NCBI GenBank assembly: GCA_020028195.1
Contig: JAHWYE010000004.1
Location: 1 to 21,337, forward strand
DNA: 21,337 nucleotides
Direction of reading: 5' to 3'
Source of the DNA: Nitrospirota bacterium
Lineage (GTDB): Bacteria > Nitrospirota > Nitrospiria > Nitrospirales > Nitrospiraceae
The position numbers and the translations under genes were made by a program. Below, in pieces: positions 8,304 to 15,101 of this stretch. The notes below the pieces were generated by a model that worked only from the letters and a program-made list of their open reading frames with translations, ran no database searches and was not told the origin of the DNA. Position 1 is the stretch's first letter. Each line of letters starts with the position of its first letter.

Positions 8304-8626
8304 TGAGAATCTTCAGCGCCATGGGACGTGTGGCGATAATGCAGGCATCCTTTCGCAACCAGACGGGAGCCGACCTGACAGGTAAAGTGCACGCTTTCCT
8401 CGGCGTCCTGTTCAAGAAGGATCACCAGCGTTTCCCCCGGGGTCAAGGGCGAGAGGAACTTGGCGGTTGGCATAGCGACGAAGACGATGTTGCTCCTCAC
8501 TCTCTGGCGAACCGCTTCCATGATTTCGCCAAGCATGACGACACCGGGTACGACGGGATGCCCCGGAAAATGCCCAGCCACTGATGGATGATCTGTACCG
8601 ATGGTTACGATCCGTTCATATGTCAC
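8300..8626 (-). CDS. FabZ/ApeI-like 3-hydroxyacyl-ACP dehydratase
   Basis: I place the start at GTG 8626, giving 108 residues. GAGGA lies five bases upstream, and this start trims about 60 out-of-character residues that come from reading the ligase gene in another frame. The hotdog signature DHPSVAGHFPGHPVVPGV contains the catalytic His19, with Glu34 on the following helix (MLGEIMEA). It should dehydrate 3-hydroxyacyl-ACP to the trans-2-enoyl form, which is left unreduced so that conjugated double bonds accumulate; no enoyl reductase is present in the run. The gene overlaps the ligase stop by 11 bases and the acyltransferase start by four. It corresponds in type to ApeI of aryl polyene systems. 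Family identity is solid; which of the two dehydratases carries the main activity is inferred. Confidence 0.87.
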   Translation of the reverse strand: MTYERIVTIGTDHPSVAGHFPGHPVVPGVVMLGEIMEAVRQRVRSNIVFVAMPTAKFLSPLTPGETLVILLEQDAEESVHFTCQVGSRLVAKGCLHYRHTSHGAEDSQ

Positions 8627-9965
8627 GGTGATCCTCGCATCTGAGTTGTCTCGCCAGTTCGAGCAGTGATTCCCTGGTGAGCTTTCCAGTCTCGTTCCGG
8701 GGAAGGTTGGGCACCAGATAGAGCGGTCTCGGGAGGAACACGGGATCGATGACAGTCCGAAGGTCACCCAGAATCTGGTCGGCGGATTTCCCCGGCGCGA
8801 CGACAAAGGCCATCAAACGGGTGACCGGATCTTCGTCTTTCTCCGGGAAGAGAAAGACGCCATCTCGCACTCCCTCTATTTCGTTAAGTTTTTGATTTAG
8901 ATCGCCCAGAGAACCACGATGCCCCGCAATGTTGACGAGGTCGGCATTGCGGCCATGGAGAACGAATGCCCGTGATCCCTTCAAGCTGATGTGATCCGGA
9001 AAAGGAACCGGCTCTGGGAGATAGTCGGCCCGAAGAGAGTAGTGGTCCGACTCCTTCGACAAACTGACCCTATCCAGGAGCTGCCAGATATCACCGGCAA
9101 CAGTCCGGCGTGTCGCCACGCTGCCTGCTTCGGCGAACCCATAGACTTCGTATACCTTGGTATCAAACAGGGTCTCCGCTTGCTGTGCGAGCGCCATGGG
9201 AAGTGGGGCGGTCGCTGACAGGATGAATTCTATTCCGGGAAGCCGGGTTCGCTCAGTCACGCAAGCTTTGATATGCAACGGCGTCGTCACCAAGATGCGC
9301 CGTGGCGGTACGGATCCAAGCGTCGATCGGACGTCCTCAGGGTAGAGGGGGCGTCCCGTATGGAATGGCAGCCCGAATTGAGTGGGCAGCAGAAGAGAAG
9401 TCTCCAACCCAAACATGTGTTGGTGCGGCACGGTTGCAACCACTGTCACGTTTTCTGTTGGTGTAAGACCAAGCCGAGCTCCCGTGTGTCGCGCCACAGC
9501 CACCAGTGAGCCCCATGTTTTCGGATTTGGACGAGGAGTGCCGGTACTGCCAGACGTGAAGGCCACCACAGCCGTGTGGTTTGTGGGAATCTGGGGAACG
9601 ACATGCTGTCCTTCTTCACTGCTTCCATAAGCAGAAAGGATGTGGACTGAAGGCAATCCTGCCACCCCTGCTTGGCCATCTATCAAGCAATAGCTGTCGT
9701 CATAGTCTTCGACAATCTGGGTCAACACTTTCGGCGCGCGACCAGGAGGCAGGAGCGTTGTCTGCCCTCGAACCAACGCCGCCGCCAACCCAACGAAAAA
9801 GCGATACCGGTCCTCAGCCAGGTTGATAACCGTCGACTTTTCCGGCAATCGATCGACTAGCGTGGCAACCTCGGAGAGGAAACGATGACACGTAATCGGG
9901 GAGCCATTGGTCCAAGCCAATGTCCCGTCAGGGTGGTAGGGACCGAGCAGAGCAGCCGTACTCAT
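8616..9965 (-). CDS. AMP-dependent acyl-ACP/CoA ligase (ApeH-like adenylation enzyme)
   Basis: This is a 449-residue ANL-superfamily ligase from ATG 9965. Core motifs are the phosphate-binding FTSGSTGTPRPNPKTWG, YEVYGFAEAG (equivalent to YGxTE), HGRNADLVNIAGHRGS (hinge region), and the C-terminal NETGKLTRESL with the catalytic lysine. It lacks the extra length of CoA ligases with N-terminal domains and matches the short ligases of aryl polyene loci, which activate an aryl or acyl starter and load it on an ACP. An in-frame GTG at 10013 would overlap the ACP gene by 34 bases. I prefer the ATG, 14 bases after the ACP stop, though neither start has a strong ribosome binding site. The substrate is unknown, and no aryl-acid biosynthetic gene lies nearby. 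Confidence 0.87.
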   Translation of the reverse strand: MSTAALLGPYHPDGTLAWTNGSPITCHRFLSEVATLVDRLPEKSTVINLAEDRYRFFVGLAAALVRGQTTLLPPGRAPKVLTQIVEDYDDSYCLIDGQAGVAGLPSVHILSAYGSSEEGQHVVPQIPTNHTAVVAFTSGSTGTPRPNPKTWGSLVAVARHTGARLGLTPTENVTVVATVPHQHMFGLETSLLLPTQFGLPFHTGRPLYPEDVRSTLGSVPPRRILVTTPLHIKACVTERTRLPGIEFILSATAPLPMALAQQAETLFDTKVYEVYGFAEAGSVATRRTVAGDIWQLLDRVSLSKESDHYSLRADYLPEPVPFPDHISLKGSRAFVLHGRNADLVNIAGHRGSLGDLNQKLNEIEGVRDGVFLFPEKDEDPVTRLMAFVVAPGKSADQILGDLRTVIDPVFLPRPLYLVPNLPRNETGKLTRESLLELARQLRCEDHRDI

Positions 9966-9979
9966 AAAGCCACATGTGA

Positions 9980-10252
9980 CTACTTCGTCCGATTCTTCTC
10001 GATCGACTTGCACAGCGACCGGAGTGAGGCGAAGGTCGCGACAATCTCTGGATCATCGGAACGTATCTGATACCCATAGGATTGGGAGATCGCTAAGGAC
10101 AGTTCAAGTGCGTCAATGGAGTCAAGGCCGAGACCTTCACCGAAGAGAGGCTGTTCCGGCTGAATCTGCGCAGGATCGATCTTCAGATTGAGCGTCTGAA
10201 CGATCAGCTTCGCGACCTCTGTTTCTATCGGTAAAGCATCAGTAAGGGCCAT
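9980..10252 (-). CDS. Acyl carrier protein
   Basis: The 90-residue acidic protein has the carrier motif GLGLDSIDALEL, with Ser45 as the 4'-phosphopantetheine attachment site. A helical N-terminus (VAKLIVQTLNL) and a third helix follow the usual four-helix plan. It should hold the starter and growing chain for the ketosynthase, reductase and dehydratases encoded downstream. Aryl polyene systems usually have two ACP genes; only one is seen here. ATG 10252 has AAGAG about eight bases upstream. The start also lies inside a 32-codon reading frame that begins at the lipoprotein stop, so translation may be coupled. No phosphopantetheinyl transferase gene is in the window, so activation would depend on one elsewhere. 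Confidence 0.92.
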   Translation of the reverse strand: MALTDALPIETEVAKLIVQTLNLKIDPAQIQPEQPLFGEGLGLDSIDALELSLAISQSYGYQIRSDDPEIVATFASLRSLCKSIEKNRTK

Positions 10253-10337
10253 GAGGCTGCTCTTTTAACCACTCTTTTGGAATCCTGTCAATGCAATACG
10301 GCTGCAGTTCATGGATCGACTGAAAGACCGAACTCAC
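10239..10337 (-). CDS. Candidate 32-residue small ORF linking lipoprotein and ACP genes
   Basis: A GTG at 10337 overlaps the lipoprotein stop as GTGA and opens a 32-codon frame that ends at TGA 10239-10241, inside the ACP gene. The peptide contains SIHELQPYCIDRIPKEWLK. GGAG lies about 11 bases upstream. I recognise no family. It could be a real small protein, a device that couples lipoprotein and ACP translation, the tail of a decayed gene, or chance. The 81 bases between the lipoprotein and ACP genes are the widest gap in the operon and contain nothing else that I can see. Confidence 0.25.
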   Translation of the reverse strand: MSSVFQSIHELQPYCIDRIPKEWLKEQPHGPY

Positions 10338-10951
10338 GGAGGTGGCATCTCCAGCATGTTCGCCAGATCAGCCCGTAACCTGGCGAATACCGTCTTGTAA
10401 GCATCAAAGGATGATTGACGAACCGCGGATTTCATGCCAAACGCCCCACCCATGACCATCTTTCCCCCCTGGCCTTCCCCTTCCTCCCTGTACGACTTGT
10501 CGAACGCGAGCGAGCGACCAGGTCGATACGCTCGAGCTTGCACGACCACAGTGGTGTGGAAATCGCTAAAGGCGTAATGCGAAATAGATAGGTCCACTGT
10601 CAGGCGTGTCACTCCCTGCTCGGGTTCTTCGTGCTGTGTGGCGGTCTTGTAATACCGGAACATCTGTGGAAACTCCACCTCGGCGATCTGCTGGAGCATT
10701 ACGCCCGGACGCGCATCCCAGGTGTTTGCGATGCCCGTCGAGAAGGAGTGGATCGAGACAACCTGCCCAACAGTATAAGGGGCAATGACCGCTACAAGAC
10801 CGGCGTCGTACTGCTTTTGCCCAATCGAGTACCCGATATCCTCAAACCGAATGTCGTAATGACACCCGGCCAGAACTGGAAATGAAAGGACTAACAGGGT
10901 AGCGCAGGCTCTGAGCGTTGGAGGCAGTCGGATGTAAGCCGCGTCGCGCAT
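10334..10951 (-). CDS. Outer-membrane lipoprotein of unknown function in the polyene-like operon
   Basis: From ATG 10951 the product is 205 residues long. Its lipoprotein signal ends in LAGC, making Cys30 the lipidation site. I chose this ATG over the GTG two codons upstream because AAGGAA sits seven bases before it and abuts the GTG. The mature protein has SIGQKQYDAGLVAVIAPYTVG, a predicted alpha/beta pattern, and a glycine-rich stretch near the C-terminus (EGEGQGGKMVMGGAFGM). The fold pattern recalls LptE/YajG-type or ABC-auxiliary lipoproteins, but I cannot assign a family. Aryl polyene loci often carry a lipoprotein of unknown role (DUF3261 type), and this one may fill that slot as an outer-membrane acceptor or plug for the exported product. 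It lies 30 bases after the methyltransferase gene on the same strand. Confidence 0.7.
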   Translation of the reverse strand: MRDAAYIRLPPTLRACATLLVLSFPVLAGCHYDIRFEDIGYSIGQKQYDAGLVAVIAPYTVGQVVSIHSFSTGIANTWDARPGVMLQQIAEVEFPQMFRYYKTATQHEEPEQGVTRLTVDLSISHYAFSDFHTTVVVQARAYRPGRSLAFDKSYREEGEGQGGKMVMGGAFGMKSAVRQSSFDAYKTVFARLRADLANMLEMPPP

Positions 10952-10981
10952 GTTCACTTCCTTGCGGTTTCAGCGAGATTT

Positions 10982-11758
10982 TCACTCCTTGACCGCGCGA
11001 TAGTCGCGCAGCAATCCGCTAAACCATTCCTTCAGTTCGCACCGGACGAAGCCGACTTCACGAAGTGAGTCAAGGATCCTCCCTGGGGGGACACAGTGTT
11101 CCATTGTATCCCACCAGTAGCCCATGAGGGTCCTCATATCCCGGTTCCCAGTCGTCACGGCAAAAACCGCTCCCAAGACGATTTTGAGGTAGAACCGAGA
11201 GAGGCACGAAAGAGTCGCCGATCGAGGGATCGAAATCTCCAGCAGGAGAATCGTGCCGCCGTCTTTGAGCACACGGCGAAACTCACGAAACGCAACTTGC
11301 AGATCGGAGACATGACGAAGTGCGTATCCCATGCTGAGAAAATCAAAACTGTGATCTAAGAATGGCAACTGCTCTCCCACTGCCCGAATCAGATTGCGGC
11401 ATGGGCCCTTCTTACCTTCGCGCAACATTCCAAGGCTGGGATCTAGTCCGATGACATGCCCGGTAGGGCCAACCAGGTCCAGCGCGCACTGTGTCACCAA
11501 GCCTGGCCCGCAAGCTACGTCCAAGACTCGCATGCCAGGTGCCAGCCCCGCTTCGTGCAGGGCCTTCCGGCGGTACCAGAGGCCGGACCCGAATGCTGTC
11601 GCCTTGTCGATAAGACGGTAGTGCGAAGCTGTCCTGTTGAATAGGTCGTTGAGAAAACTCTGTCTGAGTTCATTCCGCTCATAGTAGTGGCGTAATGGCG
11701 GGTGTGGCGGAACTCTTACCTCGGCGGTCACACTCCTCTTTTTCATCTGGTCAACCAT
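10982..11758 (-). CDS. UbiE/MenG-type SAM-dependent methyltransferase
   Basis: This is a 258-residue class I methyltransferase. SAM-binding motif I is VLDVACGPGLV (78-88), the acidic end of strand 2 is GLDPS, and FDFLSMGYALRHV corresponds to the motif II/III region. The N-terminal LFNRTASHYRLIDKATAFGSGLWYRR matches the UbiE-type opening (F..IA..YD..N...S.G....WR). Ubiquinone/menaquinone C-methyltransferases share this form. As first gene of the polyene-like run it more likely methylates the aromatic or acyl head of the product, as C-methylated aryl heads are known in E. coli aryl polyenes; a quinone role is the alternative. The start ATG 11758 is supported by GGAGG six bases upstream. Confidence 0.85.
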   Translation of the reverse strand: MVDQMKKRSVTAEVRVPPHPPLRHYYERNELRQSFLNDLFNRTASHYRLIDKATAFGSGLWYRRKALHEAGLAPGMRVLDVACGPGLVTQCALDLVGPTGHVIGLDPSLGMLREGKKGPCRNLIRAVGEQLPFLDHSFDFLSMGYALRHVSDLQVAFREFRRVLKDGGTILLLEISIPRSATLSCLSRFYLKIVLGAVFAVTTGNRDMRTLMGYWWDTMEHCVPPGRILDSLREVGFVRCELKEWFSGLLRDYRAVKE

Positions 11759-11806
11759 GGGCGACCTCCGATCAGGACCCCCTCTGCCGGGGATATCCTG
11801 GGCCCT

Positions 11807-11835
11807 TCCATACCAGGACTCACACGAAGGCGCAA
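11807..11835 (-). promoter_or_regulatory. Weak candidate promoter for the polyene-like operon
   Basis: The gap between the DUF4105-like gene and the methyltransferase gene (11759-11864) is the only non-coding stretch upstream of the operon. On the minus strand TTGCGC (11830-11835) precedes TATGGA (11807-11812) by 17 bases, matching only 3 of 6 at each element. A six-base inverted repeat, TCCTGG/CCAGGA (11796-11801 and 11813-11818), overlaps the -10 and could be an operator. No regulator gene is adjacent. Confidence 0.22.
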
Positions 11836-11864
11836 GAGGGAGTCTTCAGGTAACAGAGACCACC

Positions 11865-13772
11865 TTAGAAAAAGGCTTGGACCGTAAACAGCACGTCGTT
11901 GTCGTGATCCCGATGGTTGTACTCTAATCTGACCGCCAAATTTTGCCCAAGCGTGTAGCGCTGCCCCACGAACCAGCGAAAATCGTCCGATTTGTCACCG
12001 AGGGGATAGCGAAGATAGGTCGTCGAGAGCATCAGCTTCCAGCGCTCGGTCAGATTGGCCAGCATCCCGACCGTGCCGCCCCCACCGATCCGGTAATCCG
12101 GATCATATGCCTTGCTGTAGTTCGCGTCCGCTTCAGCGAAGGCAAAGTACACCTCACGCCGCAGCCATTGCGTTTCCAGCGCCGCGCCGATCCCTCCGTT
12201 CAGATTCCCGTTGCTGCATAAGTTACAGTCGTTGAACCGAATGGTCTGCGTGCCGACGCTGATCTTCCAGGATGGCGATTTGAACAACGAATCCATTGGG
12301 GAGAGTAAGAGGACATTGGCGAATGTGAACCGCTCCAGCCTGACTTGGTCGCTCCGATCATAAAAGCGAAGACTTGCGGACAACAGCTCGATCTGCGCAT
12401 CCGGGGTGTAGCCAGGGTCAGGATCGAGCAAGTCATGGTAGACAGCCCGCACTGAGAGTTCTTCAAAGACCTCATCGTTGCGCCAGCCAGCGCCTAGACC
12501 AGCCCGGGAAGTTCTGTGCCCTTGCTCGTGTGGCGCCGTGAACGGTTCGATGCGAAAGTCCTCCGACTTCACTTTCAACTCGCTTCTGGCGATGAGGACA
12601 GCCCTATTTCTCTCCTTGTAGGAATCGGCTTTGGCCTCATCCGTCACGCTTCGATAGCGCAAATAGTCCGACGCCAGGTCCAGCACGAATGCCTGCCGAG
12701 CGAGAGCCAAGCGTTTGAACTCCGCCGATTGAGCAAGGGACGCATCCTCAGTGATGCGGCCGAACCAGACTCGTTCTTCGTCGGACAGCCCAGCCCGCTT
12801 CCGCTTAATCTGCGTGCTTCGCGAGGGACGGTAGGCGATGTCTTTCACCAAGCCCGGCTGATCCGTTAGCAGTCGCACTGTATCCGCGGGCATAGTCCAA
12901 AACAAGAATCGATCCCTGAGCAACAAAGCTGGATCGGCGACTTCCAGCAGGGACAGGATGTGGTAGGAACAGTTCTCCTTAAAAAAATAGTAATCGAAAT
13001 AGGCATTCCCCAGTTCCCACGCGTGCATGAGCATCCGGCGGAGCTGCGGTTCAGTAAAGTTCAGTCTGTACTCCCAGATGTCTCGATCTTCAATGTCCCG
13101 GTATTCCTGAACCTTGAGATAGTAGGGAATGGTGGAGAAATAGCCCTTGTATCCGCCGAAAATGCCTCGGATCGCATACTCCACTCCCGCATCGGGCGGA
13201 ACGTCTGCAGCATAATTTATGGTGTAGGCCAGGATACGCGTCTGCTCGGTCTGGCCCTTCTGGTCAATGCGTAAGAGCGTATGGCCGAACATGGAAGCGG
13301 GATTGTTCATGTAGGCCGATGGGTAAATCAGGCTTACGGATTCAACATCGAAGTCGACATACCATCGGTGAAAACGTTCACAGGGCTGAGGCGGAAGACG
13401 ATCGTCATCAAACGACAGCTTTTCCTTCAGCCACTGATACCGTGCGATGAAGGCACACTGCGCAGGCTGGCGGGATCGTCCTACCAACTCATCGGAAAAG
13501 AATTGACGGAGAGTGGCTTCCAGCTCCGCTTGCGGGTCGGTCTTTCCATCAGGGGACAGGAAGAACCCAGGGTCATCTTGCTCGCTGGTGTGGCCTCCCA
13601 GGAGGTTTTCACGATAGTGCAGCAAGAGATGCCACTCCCGCTCTTCAGCCAGCTTAGCCAGGGTCGCACGGCTGATGAGATCCTGAACATAGGTCGGCGC
13701 AGGGGACTCGGTCGCCCCAGAGGAGATTTCGGTGATGAGGAAACACAGGAGTATGATGGTAAAGATCCACAA
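11865..13772 (-). CDS. DUF4105 / Lnb N-terminal-like protein with C-terminal beta-barrel
   Basis: With the TTG start at 13772 the product is 635 residues. A hydrophobic export signal (LWIFTIILLCFLITE) leads into an all-exported protein. Residues about 130-330 match DUF4105, the domain now linked to the periplasmic part of Bacteroides lipoprotein N-acyltransferase Lnb. It has NPASMFGHTLLRI with His164 and FKENCSYHIL with Cys268, the conserved His/Cys pair. The last 230 or so residues alternate in short polar/hydrophobic strands and end VQAFF. A terminal phenylalanine is typical of outer-membrane barrels. I infer an outer-membrane or periplasm-facing enzyme; substrate unknown. The start is unclear: the frame stays open to a TTG at 13832, but that stretch contains the terminator of the upstream gene, and neither TTG has a ribosome binding site. 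Confidence 0.8.
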   Translation of the reverse strand: MWIFTIILLCFLITEISSGATESPAPTYVQDLISRATLAKLAEEREWHLLLHYRENLLGGHTSEQDDPGFFLSPDGKTDPQAELEATLRQFFSDELVGRSRQPAQCAFIARYQWLKEKLSFDDDRLPPQPCERFHRWYVDFDVESVSLIYPSAYMNNPASMFGHTLLRIDQKGQTEQTRILAYTINYAADVPPDAGVEYAIRGIFGGYKGYFSTIPYYLKVQEYRDIEDRDIWEYRLNFTEPQLRRMLMHAWELGNAYFDYYFFKENCSYHILSLLEVADPALLLRDRFLFWTMPADTVRLLTDQPGLVKDIAYRPSRSTQIKRKRAGLSDEERVWFGRITEDASLAQSAEFKRLALARQAFVLDLASDYLRYRSVTDEAKADSYKERNRAVLIARSELKVKSEDFRIEPFTAPHEQGHRTSRAGLGAGWRNDEVFEELSVRAVYHDLLDPDPGYTPDAQIELLSASLRFYDRSDQVRLERFTFANVLLLSPMDSLFKSPSWKISVGTQTIRFNDCNLCSNGNLNGGIGAALETQWLRREVYFAFAEADANYSKAYDPDYRIGGGGTVGMLANLTERWKLMLSTTYLRYPLGDKSDDFRWFVGQRYTLGQNLAVRLEYNHRDHDNDVLFTVQAFF

Positions 13773-13780
13773 GGGAGGAG

Positions 13781-13823
13781 AAAAACGCTCGAGGGTTCCA
13801 GCAAGAATGCTGGAACCCTCGAG
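13781..13823 (-). terminator. Rho-independent terminator after the first DUF3015-like gene
   Basis: A perfect 15-bp inverted repeat (arms 13788-13802 and 13809-13823, loop of six bases) begins 11 bases after the DUF3015-like stop. On the minus strand the stem CTCGAGGGTTCCAGC is followed by CG and then five T residues (13781-13785). The strength of the stem and its position mark it as an intrinsic terminator, although the T run is short. It lies inside the open frame that continues into the DUF4105-like gene. Confidence 0.8.
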
Positions 13824-13834
13824 GGAGATCAATG

Positions 13835-14353
13835 TTAGCGGTTCATTGAAACGTTGGCGAGAACTGGATGCGCTGAGATCGCTTGGTTCAGCGCTTTGAC
13901 CAGGGCCACTGGTGATGTCTCGCCGACCTGCACTAAAGGCGTGTACTGCTCTTGCGTCATGGCAAAAAACTCGGCCTGGTGCTCAGCCGGCACGCCCATC
14001 AGAGTGGCGAGTGAGGCCAGGTGCTCGCCTTTGCCCTGAGCCATTTCTTGGGAGAGTGCCTCAAAATTGAGTTCCGCAAACATGGTGGTCTTCACCTCCG
14101 CCCACCATTTGCCGTTATCCGTGCAACCGAGGGTGCCGGTGCTGATCCCAAAGGTCTGACTGCCAAAGAATGAGTTGCTCGTGGCAATCAGAATCTGCGC
14201 ACCTTTGGTCTTGGTGTGTGGATAGTTTTGGAACCAAACTTTGCCAAACCCGCAGCCGGGTCCAGTGTCGGCAACTCCGGCAGCCAGAATGACTCCCGCC
14301 TGAGAGGCGAGGAACATCACTGTAACCTGAACGATGAGCAGTCTCTTAAGCAT
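13835..14353 (-). CDS. DUF3015-like secreted protein, copy 1
   Basis: From ATG 14353 the product is 172 residues. An export signal (MLKRLLIVQVTVMFLASQAG) ends near a VLAAG cleavage region. The mature domain starts DTGPGCGFGK and continues with GTLGCTDNGKWW. It then has an EALSQEMAQGKGEHLASLATLMGV helix region and HQAEFFAMTQEQY, as in DUF3015 proteins, whose function is unknown to me. The two cysteines near the N-terminus may form a disulfide. I chose this ATG over an upstream GTG (14461) because AAGGGGGG lies three bases before it and the extra 36 residues do not look like an export signal. It is a clear paralogue of the next gene upstream and has its own candidate promoter and terminator. 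Confidence 0.85.
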   Translation of the reverse strand: MLKRLLIVQVTVMFLASQAGVILAAGVADTGPGCGFGKVWFQNYPHTKTKGAQILIATSNSFFGSQTFGISTGTLGCTDNGKWWAEVKTTMFAELNFEALSQEMAQGKGEHLASLATLMGVPAEHQAEFFAMTQEQYTPLVQVGETSPVALVKALNQAISAHPVLANVSMNR

Positions 14354-14421
14354 ATACCCCCCTTTTTTTTGAAATGGACTCAAATTTTGCGGGCCGAACC
14401 GCTGCACACTGAAGATGCTGT

Positions 14422-14451
14422 ATATAACAAAATCCCGTACGAATCCAGCAA
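14422..14451 (-). promoter_or_regulatory. Candidate promoter for DUF3015-like copy 1
   Basis: On the minus strand TTGCTG (14446-14451) and TTATAT (14422-14427) are 18 bases apart, placing a start site near 14415, about 60 bases before ATG 14353. The remainder of the 220-base gap between the two DUF3015-like genes holds the tail hairpin of copy 2 and nothing else that I recognise. Confidence 0.4.
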
Positions 14452-14540
14452 AACTTTTCACAACGACAAGAGACCTCCGCGGCGAATCAACAAACCTCTC
14501 TCGTTATGTTAACCCTGGCTGAAGCGCGCTGGCACCGAAA

Positions 14541-14562
14541 TGTCCCGGAGTATCCCGAGACA
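14541..14562 (-). terminator. Possible weak terminator hairpin after DUF3015-like copy 2
   Basis: On the minus strand TGTCTCGG and CCGGGACA can pair over eight positions (one G-U) around a six-base loop, starting 11 bases after the copy 2 stop. Only ATTT follows, so an intrinsic terminator is doubtful. The placement relative to the stop resembles the much stronger hairpin after copy 1. Confidence 0.3.
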
Positions 14563-14573
14563 ACGAATGAACT

Positions 14574-15089
14574 TTAGCGGAGGACATAGAGTCTTGCGAG
14601 GATCGGATGTCTAGCCATCGCGTCATACAGCGCCTTCACCATCGCTGTCGGCGAGGTTTCGCCTGCCTGGACCAACGAGGTATAGCGTTCCTGCGCCATG
14701 GCGTAGAATTCGGCCCTGTGTTCCACCGGCACACCCATGAGCGTGGCAAGAGATGCGAGATGCTCGCCCTGTCCCTGCGCCATTTCCTGGGAGAGGTTCT
14801 CAAAATTGATGCTAGCGAACATGGTCGCCTTGTGTTCGGTCCATATCCGGCCATCGTTGGTGCAGCCTGATGTCCCTGAGCTAATAGCAAACGGGTACAG
14901 TCCGGTTATATTGGTCGTCCCCATCATTACCTGAGGCGCGATATTCTTCTGACTCTTGTATCCAGACCAGAGGACTTTGCCCAAGCCGCAACCTGGACCG
15001 GTGTCAGGGTTTGGAGTGGACAGTGCTAACCCGGCCTGAAGACTCACGAACACAATTCCGAGTCGCATAATCATAAGCTTTTTCATCAT
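14574..15089 (-). CDS. DUF3015-like secreted protein, copy 2
   Basis: This 171-residue protein has a basic start (MMKKLMIMR), a hydrophobic export signal and a cleavage zone near LALSTPNP. The mature part repeats the pattern of copy 1: DTGPGCGLGKVL, GTSGCTNDGR, FENLSQEMAQGQGEHLASLATLMGVP and HRAEFYAMAQERYTSLVQAGETSP. The C-terminal two thirds are strongly conserved between the two copies, while the central segment (about residues 45-75) differs, as expected for an old tandem duplication. The ATG at 15089 has AGGGGG four bases upstream; a second ATG follows at once. Function is unknown. Export, paired cysteines and duplication suggest a periplasmic or envelope role. Confidence 0.85.
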   Translation of the reverse strand: MMKKLMIMRLGIVFVSLQAGLALSTPNPDTGPGCGLGKVLWSGYKSQKNIAPQVMMGTTNITGLYPFAISSGTSGCTNDGRIWTEHKATMFASINFENLSQEMAQGQGEHLASLATLMGVPVEHRAEFYAMAQERYTSLVQAGETSPTAMVKALYDAMARHPILARLYVLR

Positions 15090-15101
15090 ATGGCCCCCTT
15101 A

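Noticed and set aside
8627..8806. N-terminal extension of the FabZ-like dehydratase to 168 residues
   Set aside because: The extension lies wholly within the ligase gene, is Arg/Ser/Pro-rich and unlike a hotdog fold; GTG 8626 with GAGGA gives a normal-length enzyme.
14354..14461. 36-residue N-terminal extension of DUF3015-like copy 1
   Set aside because: It overlaps the promoter candidate and ribosome binding site and would bury the signal peptide; ATG 14353 has AAGGGGGG upstream.
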